Assembly (NCBI GenBank): GCA_019739225.1
Contig: JAHHDT010000006.1
Coordinates: forward strand, 563,823-627,822
Reading direction: 5' to 3'
Length of the DNA stretch: 64,000 nt
Source: Aquamicrobium sp.
Lineage (GTDB): Bacteria; Pseudomonadota; Alphaproteobacteria; Rhizobiales; Rhizobiaceae
Below the pieces are notes generated by a model, which saw only the letters and a program-made list of their open reading frames with translations, made no database searches and had not been told where the DNA came from. Shown piece after piece: positions 9,490-18,504 of this stretch. The translations under genes were made by a program, and so were the position numbers. Every line of letters begins with the position of its first letter. The first letter of the stretch is position 1.

Positions 9490-10290
9490 ATGCTCGTCGT
9501 CAGGTCGCTGGCGTTCAATGTCGCCTTCTATGTCAGCCTTATCGTCCAGATGATCTTCTGGACACCGTTCTATTTCATCGCGCCGCGCCATCTCGCCTGG
9601 TTCGTGCCGAAATTCTGGGCGCGGTCGAGCCTCAAGCTGCAGGAATGGATCGCCGGCACCGAAAGCCGGATAGAAGGCATGGAAAACCTGCCGGAAGGGC
9701 CGTTCATCCTGGCGCCCAAGCACCAGTCCTTCTGGGACACGATCTCGTTTTTTCCCTACCTGCGCGACCCGGTCTACATCCTCAAGCGGGAGCTGATGTG
9801 GATCCCGATGTTCGGCTGGTACGTCGCCAAGATGCGGATGATCCCGATCAACCGCGGCAGCCGCTCCAAGGCGCTGAAACAGGCGCTGGTGATCGCGCGC
9901 GAGCGCATGGCCGAGAACCGGCAGCTCATCATCTATCCCGAAGGCACGCGCCGCGCGCCGGGCGATGAGCCGGCCTACAAATGGGGCATCGTCGAAATCT
10001 ACTCGGCGCTGGGTGTTCCCGTGGTGCCTGTTGCGCATGTCGCGGGTCTCTACTGGCCGCGCCGCAAGTTCCTGCGGTTTCCGGGCGTCATCCATGCCCG
10101 CTTCCTGCCTCCGATCGAGCCGGGGCTGGGAAAGGAAGCGTTCATGGAGCGACTGGTTTCAGAAACCGAGGCTGCCTGCGATGAACTGCTGGTCGAGGCC
10201 GCGCGTTCGGCCAACCCACCGCAGATGCCGCCCACGGCCGTAAGGCGGCTCAGGGAACTCGGGGTGGAACCGCCGGCTGCGAGGGACTGA
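9490..10290 (+). CDS. plsC: 1-acyl-sn-glycerol-3-phosphate acyltransferase
   Basis: PlsC acylates lysophosphatidic acid to phosphatidic acid at the inner membrane. The 266-residue protein has an N-terminal membrane helix (VAFYVSLIVQMIFWTPFYF), the catalytic HX4D box in KHQSFWDT near residue 79, the block II motif MIPINRGSRS and the acyl-acceptor motif YPEGTR near 155. Its last 41 bases overlap the 3' end of the convergent ChaC-like gene on the other strand. Confidence 0.94.
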   Translation: MLVVRSLAFNVAFYVSLIVQMIFWTPFYFIAPRHLAWFVPKFWARSSLKLQEWIAGTESRIEGMENLPEGPFILAPKHQSFWDTISFFPYLRDPVYILKRELMWIPMFGWYVAKMRMIPINRGSRSKALKQALVIARERMAENRQLIIYPEGTRRAPGDEPAYKWGIVEIYSALGVPVVPVAHVAGLYWPRRKFLRFPGVIHARFLPPIEPGLGKEAFMERLVSETEAACDELLVEAARSANPPQMPPTAVRRLRELGVEPPAARD

Positions 10291-10798
10291 GGCGCTCGGC
10301 GACCCGCTCCAGCCAGTGGTCGTGTATGCCAAGCGCCCGGAGGTGGCCGATCGTGTTGAGCACATATTCGTCGTTCGGACCGGACTGGCCGACCGAGCCG
10401 CTGACGGTTCGCGCTGCTTCATCGACATCGACGCGCGCTGCATATTGCAGGTGATGACGGTCGACGACGTATGTCACCGCTTCTACCGTGTCGCCGCTAT
10501 CGAGCCGGATAGGGAGCCTTTTTTCCAGGTAGACGTTGGTGACGAGTTCGCGCTCGCGCAGATAGGCCATCACCTCGCCGGAGAGATCGTCCGGGACGCG
10601 AAAGGCGAGGCCGAGGCAGGAGCCGCCGCGATCCAGGCCCAGCACAAGGCCCGGCCGATCCGGCGTTCCGCGATGGACATGCGAGCGTACGCATAGCGCA
10701 CGGCGATAGCCCATGAGGCGCGCCCTGTGCGTTTCGGTATGGGCAAAACCCGGCCGCCACATCAGCGAGCCATAGCCAAACACCCAAAAATCGCCCAT
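10250..10798 (-). CDS. Gamma-glutamylcyclotransferase, ChaC-like
   Basis: ChaC-type enzymes cleave gamma-glutamyl bonds, mainly of glutathione, giving 5-oxoproline. The 182-residue protein starts MGDFWVFGYGSLMWRPGF, where FGYGSLMW is the substrate-binding signature. A catalytic Glu is expected in the VMAYLRERELV helix, and YVLNTIGHLRALGIHDHWL matches the family C-terminus. I placed the start at 10798, because upstream codons add no family similarity. The 3' end runs 41 bases into plsC on the opposite strand. Confidence 0.9.
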   Translation of the reverse strand: MGDFWVFGYGSLMWRPGFAHTETHRARLMGYRRALCVRSHVHRGTPDRPGLVLGLDRGGSCLGLAFRVPDDLSGEVMAYLRERELVTNVYLEKRLPIRLDSGDTVEAVTYVVDRHHLQYAARVDVDEAARTVSGSVGQSGPNDEYVLNTIGHLRALGIHDHWLERVAERLSPSQPAVPPRVP

Positions 10799-10860
10799 AT
10801 CGCCTAACCACACTGAATGCATCGGACAGTTCCGGGGCGAGGGGTAGCGAGAGCAAGGGC

Positions 10861-11853
10861 ATGGCGTCAAGCGGTGCGGGGCGACCCAACTACAGCAGGC
10901 GGTTCTTCTGGTTCGCGCTGGCGATCGTGCTGGCGGTCGTGCTCTATTCGTTCGGCTGGCACTATGCGTCGGGGCGTCTGGTCGACGAGGTCAACGCGAC
11001 CGTGGCTGGAGTTAACCGAGATGGGCGCCGCGCGAGCTGCGAAAACGCCGAGGCGCGAGGCTATCCGTTCCGCATAGGCGTGTTCTGCCGGTCGGTGATG
11101 TTCGAGGACGGACGAAACGGCATCGGCTTCCGGGCACGGCAGTTCCGCTCGGCCGCACAAATCTATGCGCCGAAGCACATCATAGGCGAACTCGACGGGC
11201 CGGCGACACTGCAGGTGCCGGGTCTCAACGCGCTCGATCTGACCTGGGCGAGCCTGCAGGCAAGCGTGCGGCTTGCTTCGCCGCTGCCAGAGCGGGTTTC
11301 GATCGAAACCCGCGATCTGGTGGTGAGGCTGGACGAGCCGGGCGATGCGTCGCCGCTCCTCGGGCAGGCCGGGACCTTCCAGCTCCACATGCGGCCGGCC
11401 GGCGCAGACCTCGATCTGGCCGCCCGTTTTTCCTCTTTGCTGCTCGATGCCGAACTGGTCGGCGCAACCACGCTACCGCCGCTCGACGGGCTGGTGGACG
11501 TCTCCCTGGCCGGATGGGCGGAACCGATCGAGGACCGGCGCAGCCTGCGGGGCCGCTCGGGCACGATCCGCAACGTGACGATCTCGACGGCCGAAGGTGC
11601 CGGTGTGACGATCACCGGGCCGGTGGCGATCGACGAGGCGGGTCTTGTCGACGCCGAATTGGCCGTCACGGTGCGCGAGCCGCAGGCGCTGGCAAGCATC
11701 CTGGCCGAGCTGATGCCCGAATCCCGTAGCGAAATCGAGCTCGCCATGACGGGCCTGTCGGCGATGGGAGACACGCCCACATTGCCGCTGCGTATCGACG
11801 GCGGCGAAGTACGTCTGGGCTTCCTGTCGCTGGGCTCGATACCGCCGCTCTGA
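10861..11853 (+). CDS. DUF2125 domain protein
   Basis: This 330-residue protein has one N-terminal membrane helix (FFWFALAIVLAVVLYSFGW, residues about 15-33), and the rest is predicted periplasmic. The CENAEARGYPFRIGVFC segment and repeated beta-rich pattern are typical of alphaproteobacterial DUF2125 proteins. Function is unknown; the fold pattern is like other long envelope beta proteins. It ends 3 bases before the convergent tyrC gene. Confidence 0.85.
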   Translation: MASSGAGRPNYSRRFFWFALAIVLAVVLYSFGWHYASGRLVDEVNATVAGVNRDGRRASCENAEARGYPFRIGVFCRSVMFEDGRNGIGFRARQFRSAAQIYAPKHIIGELDGPATLQVPGLNALDLTWASLQASVRLASPLPERVSIETRDLVVRLDEPGDASPLLGQAGTFQLHMRPAGADLDLAARFSSLLLDAELVGATTLPPLDGLVDVSLAGWAEPIEDRRSLRGRSGTIRNVTISTAEGAGVTITGPVAIDEAGLVDAELAVTVREPQALASILAELMPESRSEIELAMTGLSAMGDTPTLPLRIDGGEVRLGFLSLGSIPPL

Positions 11854-11856
11854 AGT

Positions 11857-12792
11857 TCAGCGCTTCTCCGGATGGGAGGCGACGAAGCGGCCGAAGTCTG
11901 GCGCGTCGATTTCCTGCCCGGCCTCGATGATCGAGCGGCGCACGGCGCGCGTGCGCGTGAACATCTCGAAGAGCCTGTCGCCGTCGCCCCAGCGGATCGC
12001 GCGCTGCAGCGAGGCGAGATCCTCGGAGAAACGCGACAGCATCTCGAGGATCGCGTCCTTGTTGTGCAGGCACACGTCGCGCCACATGGTCGGGTCGGAT
12101 GCCGCCAGTCGCGTGAAGTCGCGGAAGCCGGAGGCCGAATATTTGATGACCTCCGACTTGGTCACCGTTTCCAGATCGTCGGCGGTGCCGACGATGTTGT
12201 AGGCGATGATATGTGGCAGGTGCGACACCATCGCCAGCACCATGTCGTGGTGCTGCGGGTCCATCGAGTCGATGTTGGAGCCGCAGCCGCGCCAGAAAGC
12301 GGCGAGACGTTCGACCGCAGCTTCATCGGTGCCTTCCAGAGGCGTCAGGATGCACCAGCGGTTTTCGAAAAGTTCGGCGAAGCCGGCATCGGGGCCGGAC
12401 TTTTCCGTGCCCGCGAGCGGGTGACCGGGAATGAAATGCACGTGTTCCGGCATGCGCGGCTGCATCTGCGCGATTACCGACGCCTTGGTCGAGCCGACAT
12501 CGGTGACGATGGCGCCCGCCTTCAGCGACGATGCGATGCGTTCGGCGACAGCGCCGGAAGAGCCGACCGGCACCGAGACGATGACGAGGTCGGCGTCAAC
12601 GACCGCTTCGGCGGGGTCAGATAGGTATCGATCGCCAAGGCCGAGCTCGGCGGCGCGCGCCAGCGTTTCTTGGCTCCGGGTCGAAATGACGATCTCGCCA
12701 GCGAGGTTTTCCTGGCGGATCTTCCGCGCCAGCGACGAGCCGATGAGGCCGATGCCGATCAGCGCGATCCGGTCGAACATGGGGTCGGGCAT
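11857..12792 (-). CDS. tyrC: Prephenate/arogenate dehydrogenase
   Basis: This NAD(P)-dependent enzyme oxidatively decarboxylates prephenate or arogenate on the route to tyrosine. It has 311 residues, with the Rossmann motif IALIGIGLIGSSLARKI at the N-terminus and the catalytic-site signature HFIPGHPLAGTEKSGPDAG near residue 120. It follows hisC after 4 bases; hisC-tyrC pairing is common in Hyphomicrobiales because HisC-type aminotransferases can also act on aromatic keto acids. Prephenate versus arogenate preference cannot be read from the sequence. Confidence 0.93.
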   Translation of the reverse strand: MPDPMFDRIALIGIGLIGSSLARKIRQENLAGEIVISTRSQETLARAAELGLGDRYLSDPAEAVVDADLVIVSVPVGSSGAVAERIASSLKAGAIVTDVGSTKASVIAQMQPRMPEHVHFIPGHPLAGTEKSGPDAGFAELFENRWCILTPLEGTDEAAVERLAAFWRGCGSNIDSMDPQHHDMVLAMVSHLPHIIAYNIVGTADDLETVTKSEVIKYSASGFRDFTRLAASDPTMWRDVCLHNKDAILEMLSRFSEDLASLQRAIRWGDGDRLFEMFTRTRAVRRSIIEAGQEIDAPDFGRFVASHPEKR

Positions 12793-12796
12793 GGGT

Positions 12797-13900
12797 TCAG
12801 TCTTTCAGGAATTCGGAGAGGGCGGCGACAACGCCGCGATTGGCTTCCTCCGTGCCGATCGACATGCGCAGCGCGTTGGGAAAGTCGTAGGCGGCGACAC
12901 GGCGCAGCAGATAGCCGCGCGCGCTCAGATACTCGTCGGCTGCGGCCGCCGAATGTCGGGCCTCTTCCGGGAAATGGATGAGGATGAAGTTGCCGACGCT
13001 GGGCGTGACCCTCAGCCCAAGCTTGCGCAGTTTCTCACTCGTCCAGTTGCGCCACTCCTCGTTGTGGCCCGCGGAGCGCTCCACATGCGCGCGGTCGAGC
13101 ATGGCAGCGACACCCGCCTCGATCGCCATGGCGCTGACATTGAACGGATCGCGCACGCGTTCCAGCACGTCGACGACATGTTGCGGCGCATAGATCCAGC
13201 CGATGCGCGCGCCGCCCAGGCCATAGACCTTGGAGAAGGTGCGGGTCATGACGACGTTGGCGGCACCGGCGACGAGTTCGACGCCTGCCTCGTAGTCGTT
13301 GCGGCGCACGAATTCGGCGTAGGCGGCGTCGATGATGAGCAGCACGTCCCTGGGCAGCGCTGCATGCAGCCGGCGTATCTCGCCGAAGGGCAGGTAGGTG
13401 CCGGTCGGGTTGTTGGGATTGGCGAGGAACACCGCTTTCGTCTTCGGCGTCACGGCGGCAAGGATTGCGTCGACGTCGGCGCGTTCGTCGGTTTCCCTGG
13501 CCACGACCGGGGTGGCGCCGGCCGCGCGGATGTAGATCGGATAGGCAAGGAAGCCGTGCTCGCTGTAGATCGCCTCGTCGCCGTCGCGCAGATAGGTGCG
13601 CGCCATCAGGGCGATGGCCTCGTCCGAGCCGTTGAAGGCCATTACATTGGCCGCGTTCAGCCCATGCACGCTGGCAATCGTCTCGCGCAGGCGCGTCGAC
13701 GAACCGTCGGGATAGAGTTCCAGCCGGTCGGCGATCGCGCGCACGGCCTCTACCGCCTTCGGCGATGGCCCGAGCGGGTTCTCGTTGGCCGACAGCTTGT
13801 GAACCTTCGCAACACCTGCCGGCGCATGGCTCTTGCCGGGCACGTAGGCATCGATCTCCATCACGCCGGGGCGCGGTTGCGGGCGAAGCTCGGTGGTCAT
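12797..13900 (-). CDS. hisC: Histidinol-phosphate aminotransferase
   Basis: HisC is a PLP enzyme that transaminates imidazole-acetol phosphate in histidine synthesis and often also aromatic amino acids. The 367-residue protein has [13 protein letters not shown] near the N-terminus, [10 protein letters not shown] around residue 155 and the PLP-binding Lys in [16 protein letters not shown]. Start ATG 13900 ([12 protein letters not shown]) fits family length; an upstream in-frame Met adds 19 residues with no similarity. It is coupled with tyrC and divergent from the SAM-II/metA unit. Confidence 0.94.
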   Translation of the reverse strand: MTTELRPQPRPGVMEIDAYVPGKSHAPAGVAKVHKLSANENPLGPSPKAVEAVRAIADRLELYPDGSSTRLRETIASVHGLNAANVMAFNGSDEAIALMARTYLRDGDEAIYSEHGFLAYPIYIRAAGATPVVARETDERADVDAILAAVTPKTKAVFLANPNNPTGTYLPFGEIRRLHAALPRDVLLIIDAAYAEFVRRNDYEAGVELVAGAANVVMTRTFSKVYGLGGARIGWIYAPQHVVDVLERVRDPFNVSAMAIEAGVAAMLDRAHVERSAGHNEEWRNWTSEKLRKLGLRVTPSVGNFILIHFPEEARHSAAAADEYLSARGYLLRRVAAYDFPNALRMSIGTEEANRGVVAALSEFLKD

Positions 13901-13989
13901 GGGCGTATTCCAGCTTGAAGGGCCGCCTGCCTCTAGCAAGCTTTGCCGTTGACGCAAAGGGCAGGCAGGCCTAAAAGCAAGGTCAGACC

Positions 13990-14042
13990 CGTGGTGATTT
14001 GGCCGGTCGGCTTGCAGCCACGTTAAACAAGTTGCTAAAGGG
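13990..14042 (+). promoter_or_regulatory. SAM-II riboswitch (metA motif)
   Basis: The segment matches the SAM-II consensus, with GTGGTGATTTGG at 13991-14002, CTTGCAGCCAC at 14011-14021 and AAACAAGTTGCTAAAG at 14025-14040. P1 pairs GTGG (13991-13994) with CCAC (14018-14021), and the pseudoknot pairs CTTG (14011-14014) with CAAG (14028-14031). It lies about 70 bases before the metA GTG. SAM binding in this class sequesters the ribosome site of methionine genes in alphaproteobacteria. Confidence 0.93.
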
Positions 14043-14113
14043 CCGTTTGCAACATGTCCGTTGGGACCGGCCGCGAATTCGCCGCCGGTTTTTTTTATTT
14101 TGGAGTGTTTGCA

Positions 14114-15052
14114 GTGCCGATCAAGATCCCCGACCAGCTTCCCGCCCGCGACGTCCTAGTGCGCGAGGGCGTGTCCGTCATGGACGAGCGCTCGGCGCTG
14201 CGGCAGGACATCCGGCCGCTACAGATCGGTCTGCTCAACCTGATGCCCAACAAGATCCGCACCGAGACGCAGATCGCCCGGCTGATCGGGGCGACGCCGC
14301 TGCAGGTGGAGCTGACCCTGGTGCGCATCGGCAATCACAAGGCCAAGAACACGTCCGAAGAGCACCTCATCACCTTCTACCAGACGTGGGAGGAGGTCAG
14401 ATCGCGCAAGTTCGACGGCTTCATCGTCACCGGCGCGCCGATCGAGCTGCTGCCGTTCGAGGACGTCACCTATTGGGACGAATTGACCAAAATCCTCGAC
14501 TGGACGACGACCAACGTGCACTCGTCGTTCTTCATCTGCTGGGGGGCGATGGCCGCTGCCTGGCATTTCCACCGCGTGCCCAAATACACGCTGGAGAAGA
14601 AGGCGTTCGGCGTTTATCGCCACCGCAATCATGCCCCGGCGTCGCCTTTCCTCACCGGGTTCTCCGACGATTTCGCCATACCGGTCTCGCGCTGGACGGA
14701 GGTTCGCAGCGCCGACATCGCGGCCAATACCGGGCTGGAGCTGTTGATGGAGTCGGATGCCACCGGCCCTTGCATGCTTGCCGAGAAGACCGGCAACCGG
14801 CTCTATATGTTCAACCACATCGAATACGATTCCACCTCGCTGAAGGAGGAATACGATCGCGATGTCGCGGCCGGCTCGCCGATCGAGGTGCCGCACGAAT
14901 ACTACCCGGACGACAATCCCGCCCGTCCGCCGCTCAACCGCTGGCGCTCTCATGCGCATCTGCTCTTCGGCAACTGGATCAACCAGGTCTACCAGACCAC
15001 TCCGTACGATCTGGCGGCGCTCGGCGGTAGTTCGGAGGCGGTGGTGGCCTGA
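14114..15052 (+). CDS. metA: Homoserine O-acetyltransferase (MetA family)
   Basis: MetA acylates L-homoserine as the first committed step to methionine. The protein has 312 residues from GTG 14114 ([10 protein letters not shown]). With this start the catalytic Cys in FFICWGAM is residue 142 and the specificity position in TGAPIELL is Glu111, matching E. coli/Bacillus MetA numbering. Work on this family showed Glu111 selects acetyl-CoA and Gly111 succinyl-CoA, so an acetyltransferase is predicted despite the common 'succinyltransferase' label. HPHE-like and YQTTPYDL C-terminal elements are intact. It is controlled by the SAM-II riboswitch. Confidence 0.94.
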   Translation: MPIKIPDQLPARDVLVREGVSVMDERSALRQDIRPLQIGLLNLMPNKIRTETQIARLIGATPLQVELTLVRIGNHKAKNTSEEHLITFYQTWEEVRSRKFDGFIVTGAPIELLPFEDVTYWDELTKILDWTTTNVHSSFFICWGAMAAAWHFHRVPKYTLEKKAFGVYRHRNHAPASPFLTGFSDDFAIPVSRWTEVRSADIAANTGLELLMESDATGPCMLAEKTGNRLYMFNHIEYDSTSLKEEYDRDVAAGSPIEVPHEYYPDDNPARPPLNRWRSHAHLLFGNWINQVYQTTPYDLAALGGSSEAVVA

Positions 15053-15072
15053 TCACGCAGCCGGCCGTTGCT

Positions 15073-16383
15073 TCAGCCGGCCGGCTTCCTGCGCCGCTGC
15101 GGTCGCGGCTTGCTTTCAGGGATCGGCGTCTTGAAGACGATCTCGCGGTGCGGGTACGGGATCGCGATGCCGGCCTCCTGAAAGGCATCCCACAGCGCCA
15201 GCAGCACCTTGCCGCGCACGTTCGTCAATCCCTGCTGCGGGTCCTTGATCCAGAAGCGCAGAAGGAAGTCGAGCGAGGAATCGCCGAACTCGGTCAGCCA
15301 GCAGACCGGCGTCCGGCTGGCCTCGACGCGCGACACGGTCATTGCGGCCTTGATCGCCAGTTCGGAAACCTGATGCGGGTTGGCGTCGTAGGAGACGCCG
15401 AACTTCACGTCGAGCCGCACCAGCTCGTCCGAGAACGACCAGTTGATCACCTGCTGCGTGATGAAATCCTCATTGGGGATCAGGTATTCCCGGCCGTCGC
15501 GGGTAACGATGGAGACGAAACGTGCGCGCAGATCGCGGATCCAGCCGAAGGTTTCGCCCAGCGATATCGTGTCGCCGGGCTTGATCGACTTGTCGAGCAG
15601 GATGATGATGCCCGAAACGAAGTTGGACACGACCTTCTGCAATCCGAAGCCGACGCCGACGCCGACCGCGCCTGAAAAGACCGTCAGTGCCGTCAAATCG
15701 ACGCCGACCGCCGACAGCGCGGCGGTGCCGGCAAGCACGATCAGCGCGAACTTGACGATCTTGCCGATGAGTACCCGCAGCGAGGGCGTCAGGTCGCTTG
15801 CAGCCTTCACCCGGTCGTCGATCATGTTGCCGATCATCACGGCCAGCCAGATCGCGGCGATCAGCAGCAACGTCGACTTGAGCAGCAGAAGAACGGTCAG
15901 CCGCGTGGTGCCAAGCGGCAGCGCAATGCTCTCTAGCGCCAGGGATGCATCGTCATCGAGGTCGAGAATGGTCAGGCAGGCATAGATCCAGGCCAGCCAC
16001 TGCACCAGCCGGGCAGCGAACCTGTTGCGGATAATGCGCGAAGCGACTGTGACGACCAGCCAGGCAAGCGCGAGCGATAGCGAGATCGACACCAGCACGG
16101 TGTTGCTCGGCCAAGTGACGCGATTCAGCACGACGAGCGCAGCCGCCTGGAAAGCGACGAACAGGATCCAGTCGACCCGCCGCAGCAGCGCCACCAGAAC
16201 GCGCAGCATCGCCGGCTGGCCGCGTATCTGCCGGGCGCGCTCCTCGAGTGAGGCTTCGAGGCGGCGGGCGATGAGTTTCGCCGCAAGGAACAGGAGCGCT
16301 ATGAGAACGAGCTGGTAGGCAAACCAGGGCCGCATCGCGTATCCGAGCCATGACTGGCCGGCGTCGACGAGTTCCTGAGGCAT
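15073..16383 (-). CDS. MscS family mechanosensitive channel
   Basis: This 436-residue membrane protein has about four to five N-terminal helices and then an MscS core. The pore-lining helix is VGVGFGLQKVVSNFVSG, followed by the beta-domain pattern DKSIKPGDTISLGETFGWI and the C-terminal alpha/beta vestibule. MscS channels open on hypo-osmotic shock to release solutes. Its length exceeds the 286-residue E. coli MscS because of the extra N-terminal helices. It is convergent with metA, 20 bases apart. Confidence 0.92.
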   Translation of the reverse strand: MPQELVDAGQSWLGYAMRPWFAYQLVLIALLFLAAKLIARRLEASLEERARQIRGQPAMLRVLVALLRRVDWILFVAFQAAALVVLNRVTWPSNTVLVSISLSLALAWLVVTVASRIIRNRFAARLVQWLAWIYACLTILDLDDDASLALESIALPLGTTRLTVLLLLKSTLLLIAAIWLAVMIGNMIDDRVKAASDLTPSLRVLIGKIVKFALIVLAGTAALSAVGVDLTALTVFSGAVGVGVGFGLQKVVSNFVSGIIILLDKSIKPGDTISLGETFGWIRDLRARFVSIVTRDGREYLIPNEDFITQQVINWSFSDELVRLDVKFGVSYDANPHQVSELAIKAAMTVSRVEASRTPVCWLTEFGDSSLDFLLRFWIKDPQQGLTNVRGKVLLALWDAFQEAGIAIPYPHREIVFKTPIPESKPRPQRRRKPAG

Positions 16384-16442
16384 CGGCGATCCTCCCTCTT
16401 GGGAGGTTAACGACTGTACGCAGGATTACCAGCGCTATGGGC

Positions 16443-17195
16443 CTAGGTGTGGGCGTCTTCGCGAACCGCCCGTGTCGCGCCCTGCGGGGAGAGCACCGGC
16501 ACGAACACACGCCGCGAGGCCCGCGCGGCGACTGGCACGCCCTGGTACAGCCGCTTCTGCGCCTCCACCACGATCACGCCGGCAAAGATCGGCCACAGCC
16601 GCCGGCCGGTGCGCTCCAACAGCGCGTGCAGGCGCATCATCCAGCGTCGCCGCGATGGGGGGAAGTGCAGCGCGTCAGCCCACGCACCGGGGGTGAAATT
16701 CGTTTCGCGCAGGAGGTTGGTAAGCTGGGTTCGCGAGAACGGCCGCCCGGTGCCGAACGGCGTGTGCTCGAACCGAGCCCAGACACCGCGCCGGTTGGGC
16801 ACCACGAGGACCACCCTGCCGCCAGGCGCCAGCACCCGCCAGATCTCCATCAACGTCTCGCGCGGGTTTTCGGTATGTTCGAGCGCGTGGACGAGCAGGA
16901 TGCGGTCGATGGACGAATCAAACAGCGGCAATTCCTCGTCGAAGACAAGCGCCGTCGCCGAGGGCCCGCCCGCCGGCCAGTTTACGGCACCTTGCATGGC
17001 CGGCATGAAGGCAAAAACGCGCTCCGCATCGCCGCCGAACCGCTCCAGCCACGGCAGCGCATAGCCGAGCCCGACAAGGCGCTCGTTGGGCAGCGATGCC
17101 CAGACCGAGGACAGTGCCATCGCGATCGAGCGCTCGGCGAGGCGGCCCAGCGTCGAGGCGTAGAAGGCACGCAGGTCTATGATGTCCGACAACAT
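16443..17195 (-). CDS. Class I SAM-dependent methyltransferase
   Basis: This 250-residue protein is a methyltransferase of the Methyltransf_11 type. Visible elements are ILLVHALEHTENPRETLMEIWRVL, corresponding to motif II/post-II, and LAPGGRVVLVVPNRRGVWAR, the motif III strand. The motif I glycine-rich loop is degenerate (RLVGLGYALPWLERFG). Start ATG 17195 (MLSDIIDLRAFY) was chosen over a Met 20 codons upstream. The gene is divergent from gloB, and an association of such a methyltransferase with gloB is common in rhizobia. The substrate is unknown. Confidence 0.85.
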   Translation of the reverse strand: MLSDIIDLRAFYASTLGRLAERSIAMALSSVWASLPNERLVGLGYALPWLERFGGDAERVFAFMPAMQGAVNWPAGGPSATALVFDEELPLFDSSIDRILLVHALEHTENPRETLMEIWRVLAPGGRVVLVVPNRRGVWARFEHTPFGTGRPFSRTQLTNLLRETNFTPGAWADALHFPPSRRRWMMRLHALLERTGRRLWPIFAGVIVVEAQKRLYQGVPVAARASRRVFVPVLSPQGATRAVREDAHT

Positions 17196-17303
17196 GGCGC
17201 GAACCGTATCCGTGCGCCGATGCGACTTCAAGAAAGCTCTGTCGGGCGGTGACAAGGCGTGTGCCGCGCCCTATCGTGCCGCCGCAATCAAAGGAGGCGC
17301 GAC

Positions 17304-18071
17304 ATGGCGGTCGAGATCGAACAATTCATGTGCCGAAGCGACAATTTCGGCGTGCTGGTGCGGGATGCCGCCAGTGGCGAGACGGCACTGATCGATGCGC
17401 CGGAGGAGCGAGCCATCCTCGACGCGGTCGAGCGCACCGGCTGGACGCCGACGATGATCCTGACCACGCACCACCATCCCGACCACGTGGAAGCCAATCT
17501 GGCGCTCAAGGAGCGTTTCGGGCTGCGCATCGTCGGGCCGAAGGCCGAGGCGTCGAAGATACCGGGCATCGACGAGACCGTCGCCGAGGGCGACACGGTC
17601 CGGCTCGGCGATGAGGAGGTGCGGGTCATCGAGACGCCGGGTCACACGGCCGGCCACGTGTCCTATTACCTGCCGCGATCCCGCGTCGCGTTCACCGCCG
17701 ACACGCTGTTCGCGCTCGGCTGCGGGCGGCTGTTCGAAGGGACCCCGGCGACGATGCTCGCCTCGCTGAAAAAGCTTGCCGGCCTGCCGACAGAAACCAT
17801 CGTCTATTGCGGCCACGAATATACGTTGTCGAATGCGCGTTTCGCGCTGACTGTCGATCCGACCAACCCGGTGCTGAAGCAGCGCGCGAAAGCTGTTGAG
17901 GCGTTGCGCGCCGACGACCAGCCGACATTGCCGACGACCATCGGCGAGGAAATGGCGACCAATCCGTTCATGCGCTGGCACGACCCCGCGATCCGCCGCA
18001 ATTTGGGCATGGAGAATGCCACCGACGAGGCCGTGTTCGCCGAAATCCGCAAGCGCAAGGACGTCTCCTGA
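17304..18071 (+). CDS. gloB: Hydroxyacylglutathione hydrolase (glyoxalase II)
   Basis: GloB hydrolyses S-D-lactoylglutathione to D-lactate and glutathione in methylglyoxal detoxification. The 255-residue metallo-beta-lactamase-fold protein has the metal motif THHHPDHV near residue 55, GHTAGHVSYY near 115, the FTADTLF aspartate and YCGHEYT near 170. AAGGAGG at 17291-17297 supports the ATG at 17304. The cupin gene starts one base after its stop. Confidence 0.96.
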   Translation: MAVEIEQFMCRSDNFGVLVRDAASGETALIDAPEERAILDAVERTGWTPTMILTTHHHPDHVEANLALKERFGLRIVGPKAEASKIPGIDETVAEGDTVRLGDEEVRVIETPGHTAGHVSYYLPRSRVAFTADTLFALGCGRLFEGTPATMLASLKKLAGLPTETIVYCGHEYTLSNARFALTVDPTNPVLKQRAKAVEALRADDQPTLPTTIGEEMATNPFMRWHDPAIRRNLGMENATDEAVFAEIRKRKDVS

Positions 18072-18072
18072 C

Positions 18073-18504
18073 ATGCGGGCGGCCGACATCATTGCCACGC
18101 TCGGCATGCAGCGGCATCCGGAAGGCGGCTGGTATGTCGAGACCTTCCGCGACCATGCCGGCGGCGAGCGCGGTCATTCGACCGCGATCTATTTCCTGCT
18201 GGAAGAAGGTGACCGCTCGCATTGGCACCGCGTGAAGGATGCCGCCGAGATCTGGCATTTTCATGCCGGCGCGCCGCTGGAACTGACGATCTGGCGCGAG
18301 GGCGATGATGTTGTCGAACGGGTGCGGCTCGGTGCCGACATTGCGGCAGGGGAGCGCCCACAGGGCATCGTGCCGGCCGGTAGCTGGCAGGCGGCGCGTT
18401 CGACTGGTGCCTGGACGCTGGTCGGCTGCACGGTCGCGCCCGGCTTCCTGTTTTCCGCTTTCGAACTTGCCCAGCCGGGCTGGGAGCCGCCCGTCAGAGG
18501 ATGA
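18073..18504 (+). CDS. DUF985 cupin protein
   Basis: This 143-residue single-domain cupin of the DUF985 family begins MRAADIIATLGMQRHPEGGWYVETF. The HPEGGWY signature, TAIYFLLEEGDRSHWHRV and FHAGAPLEL fit the double-stranded beta-helix, with likely ligands in HWHR. Family members are uncharacterised and have been suggested to bind sugars or metals. It is one base from gloB, so co-transcription is likely. Its 3' end overlaps the convergent gene by 11 bases. Confidence 0.88.
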   Translation: MRAADIIATLGMQRHPEGGWYVETFRDHAGGERGHSTAIYFLLEEGDRSHWHRVKDAAEIWHFHAGAPLELTIWREGDDVVERVRLGADIAAGERPQGIVPAGSWQAARSTGAWTLVGCTVAPGFLFSAFELAQPGWEPPVRG

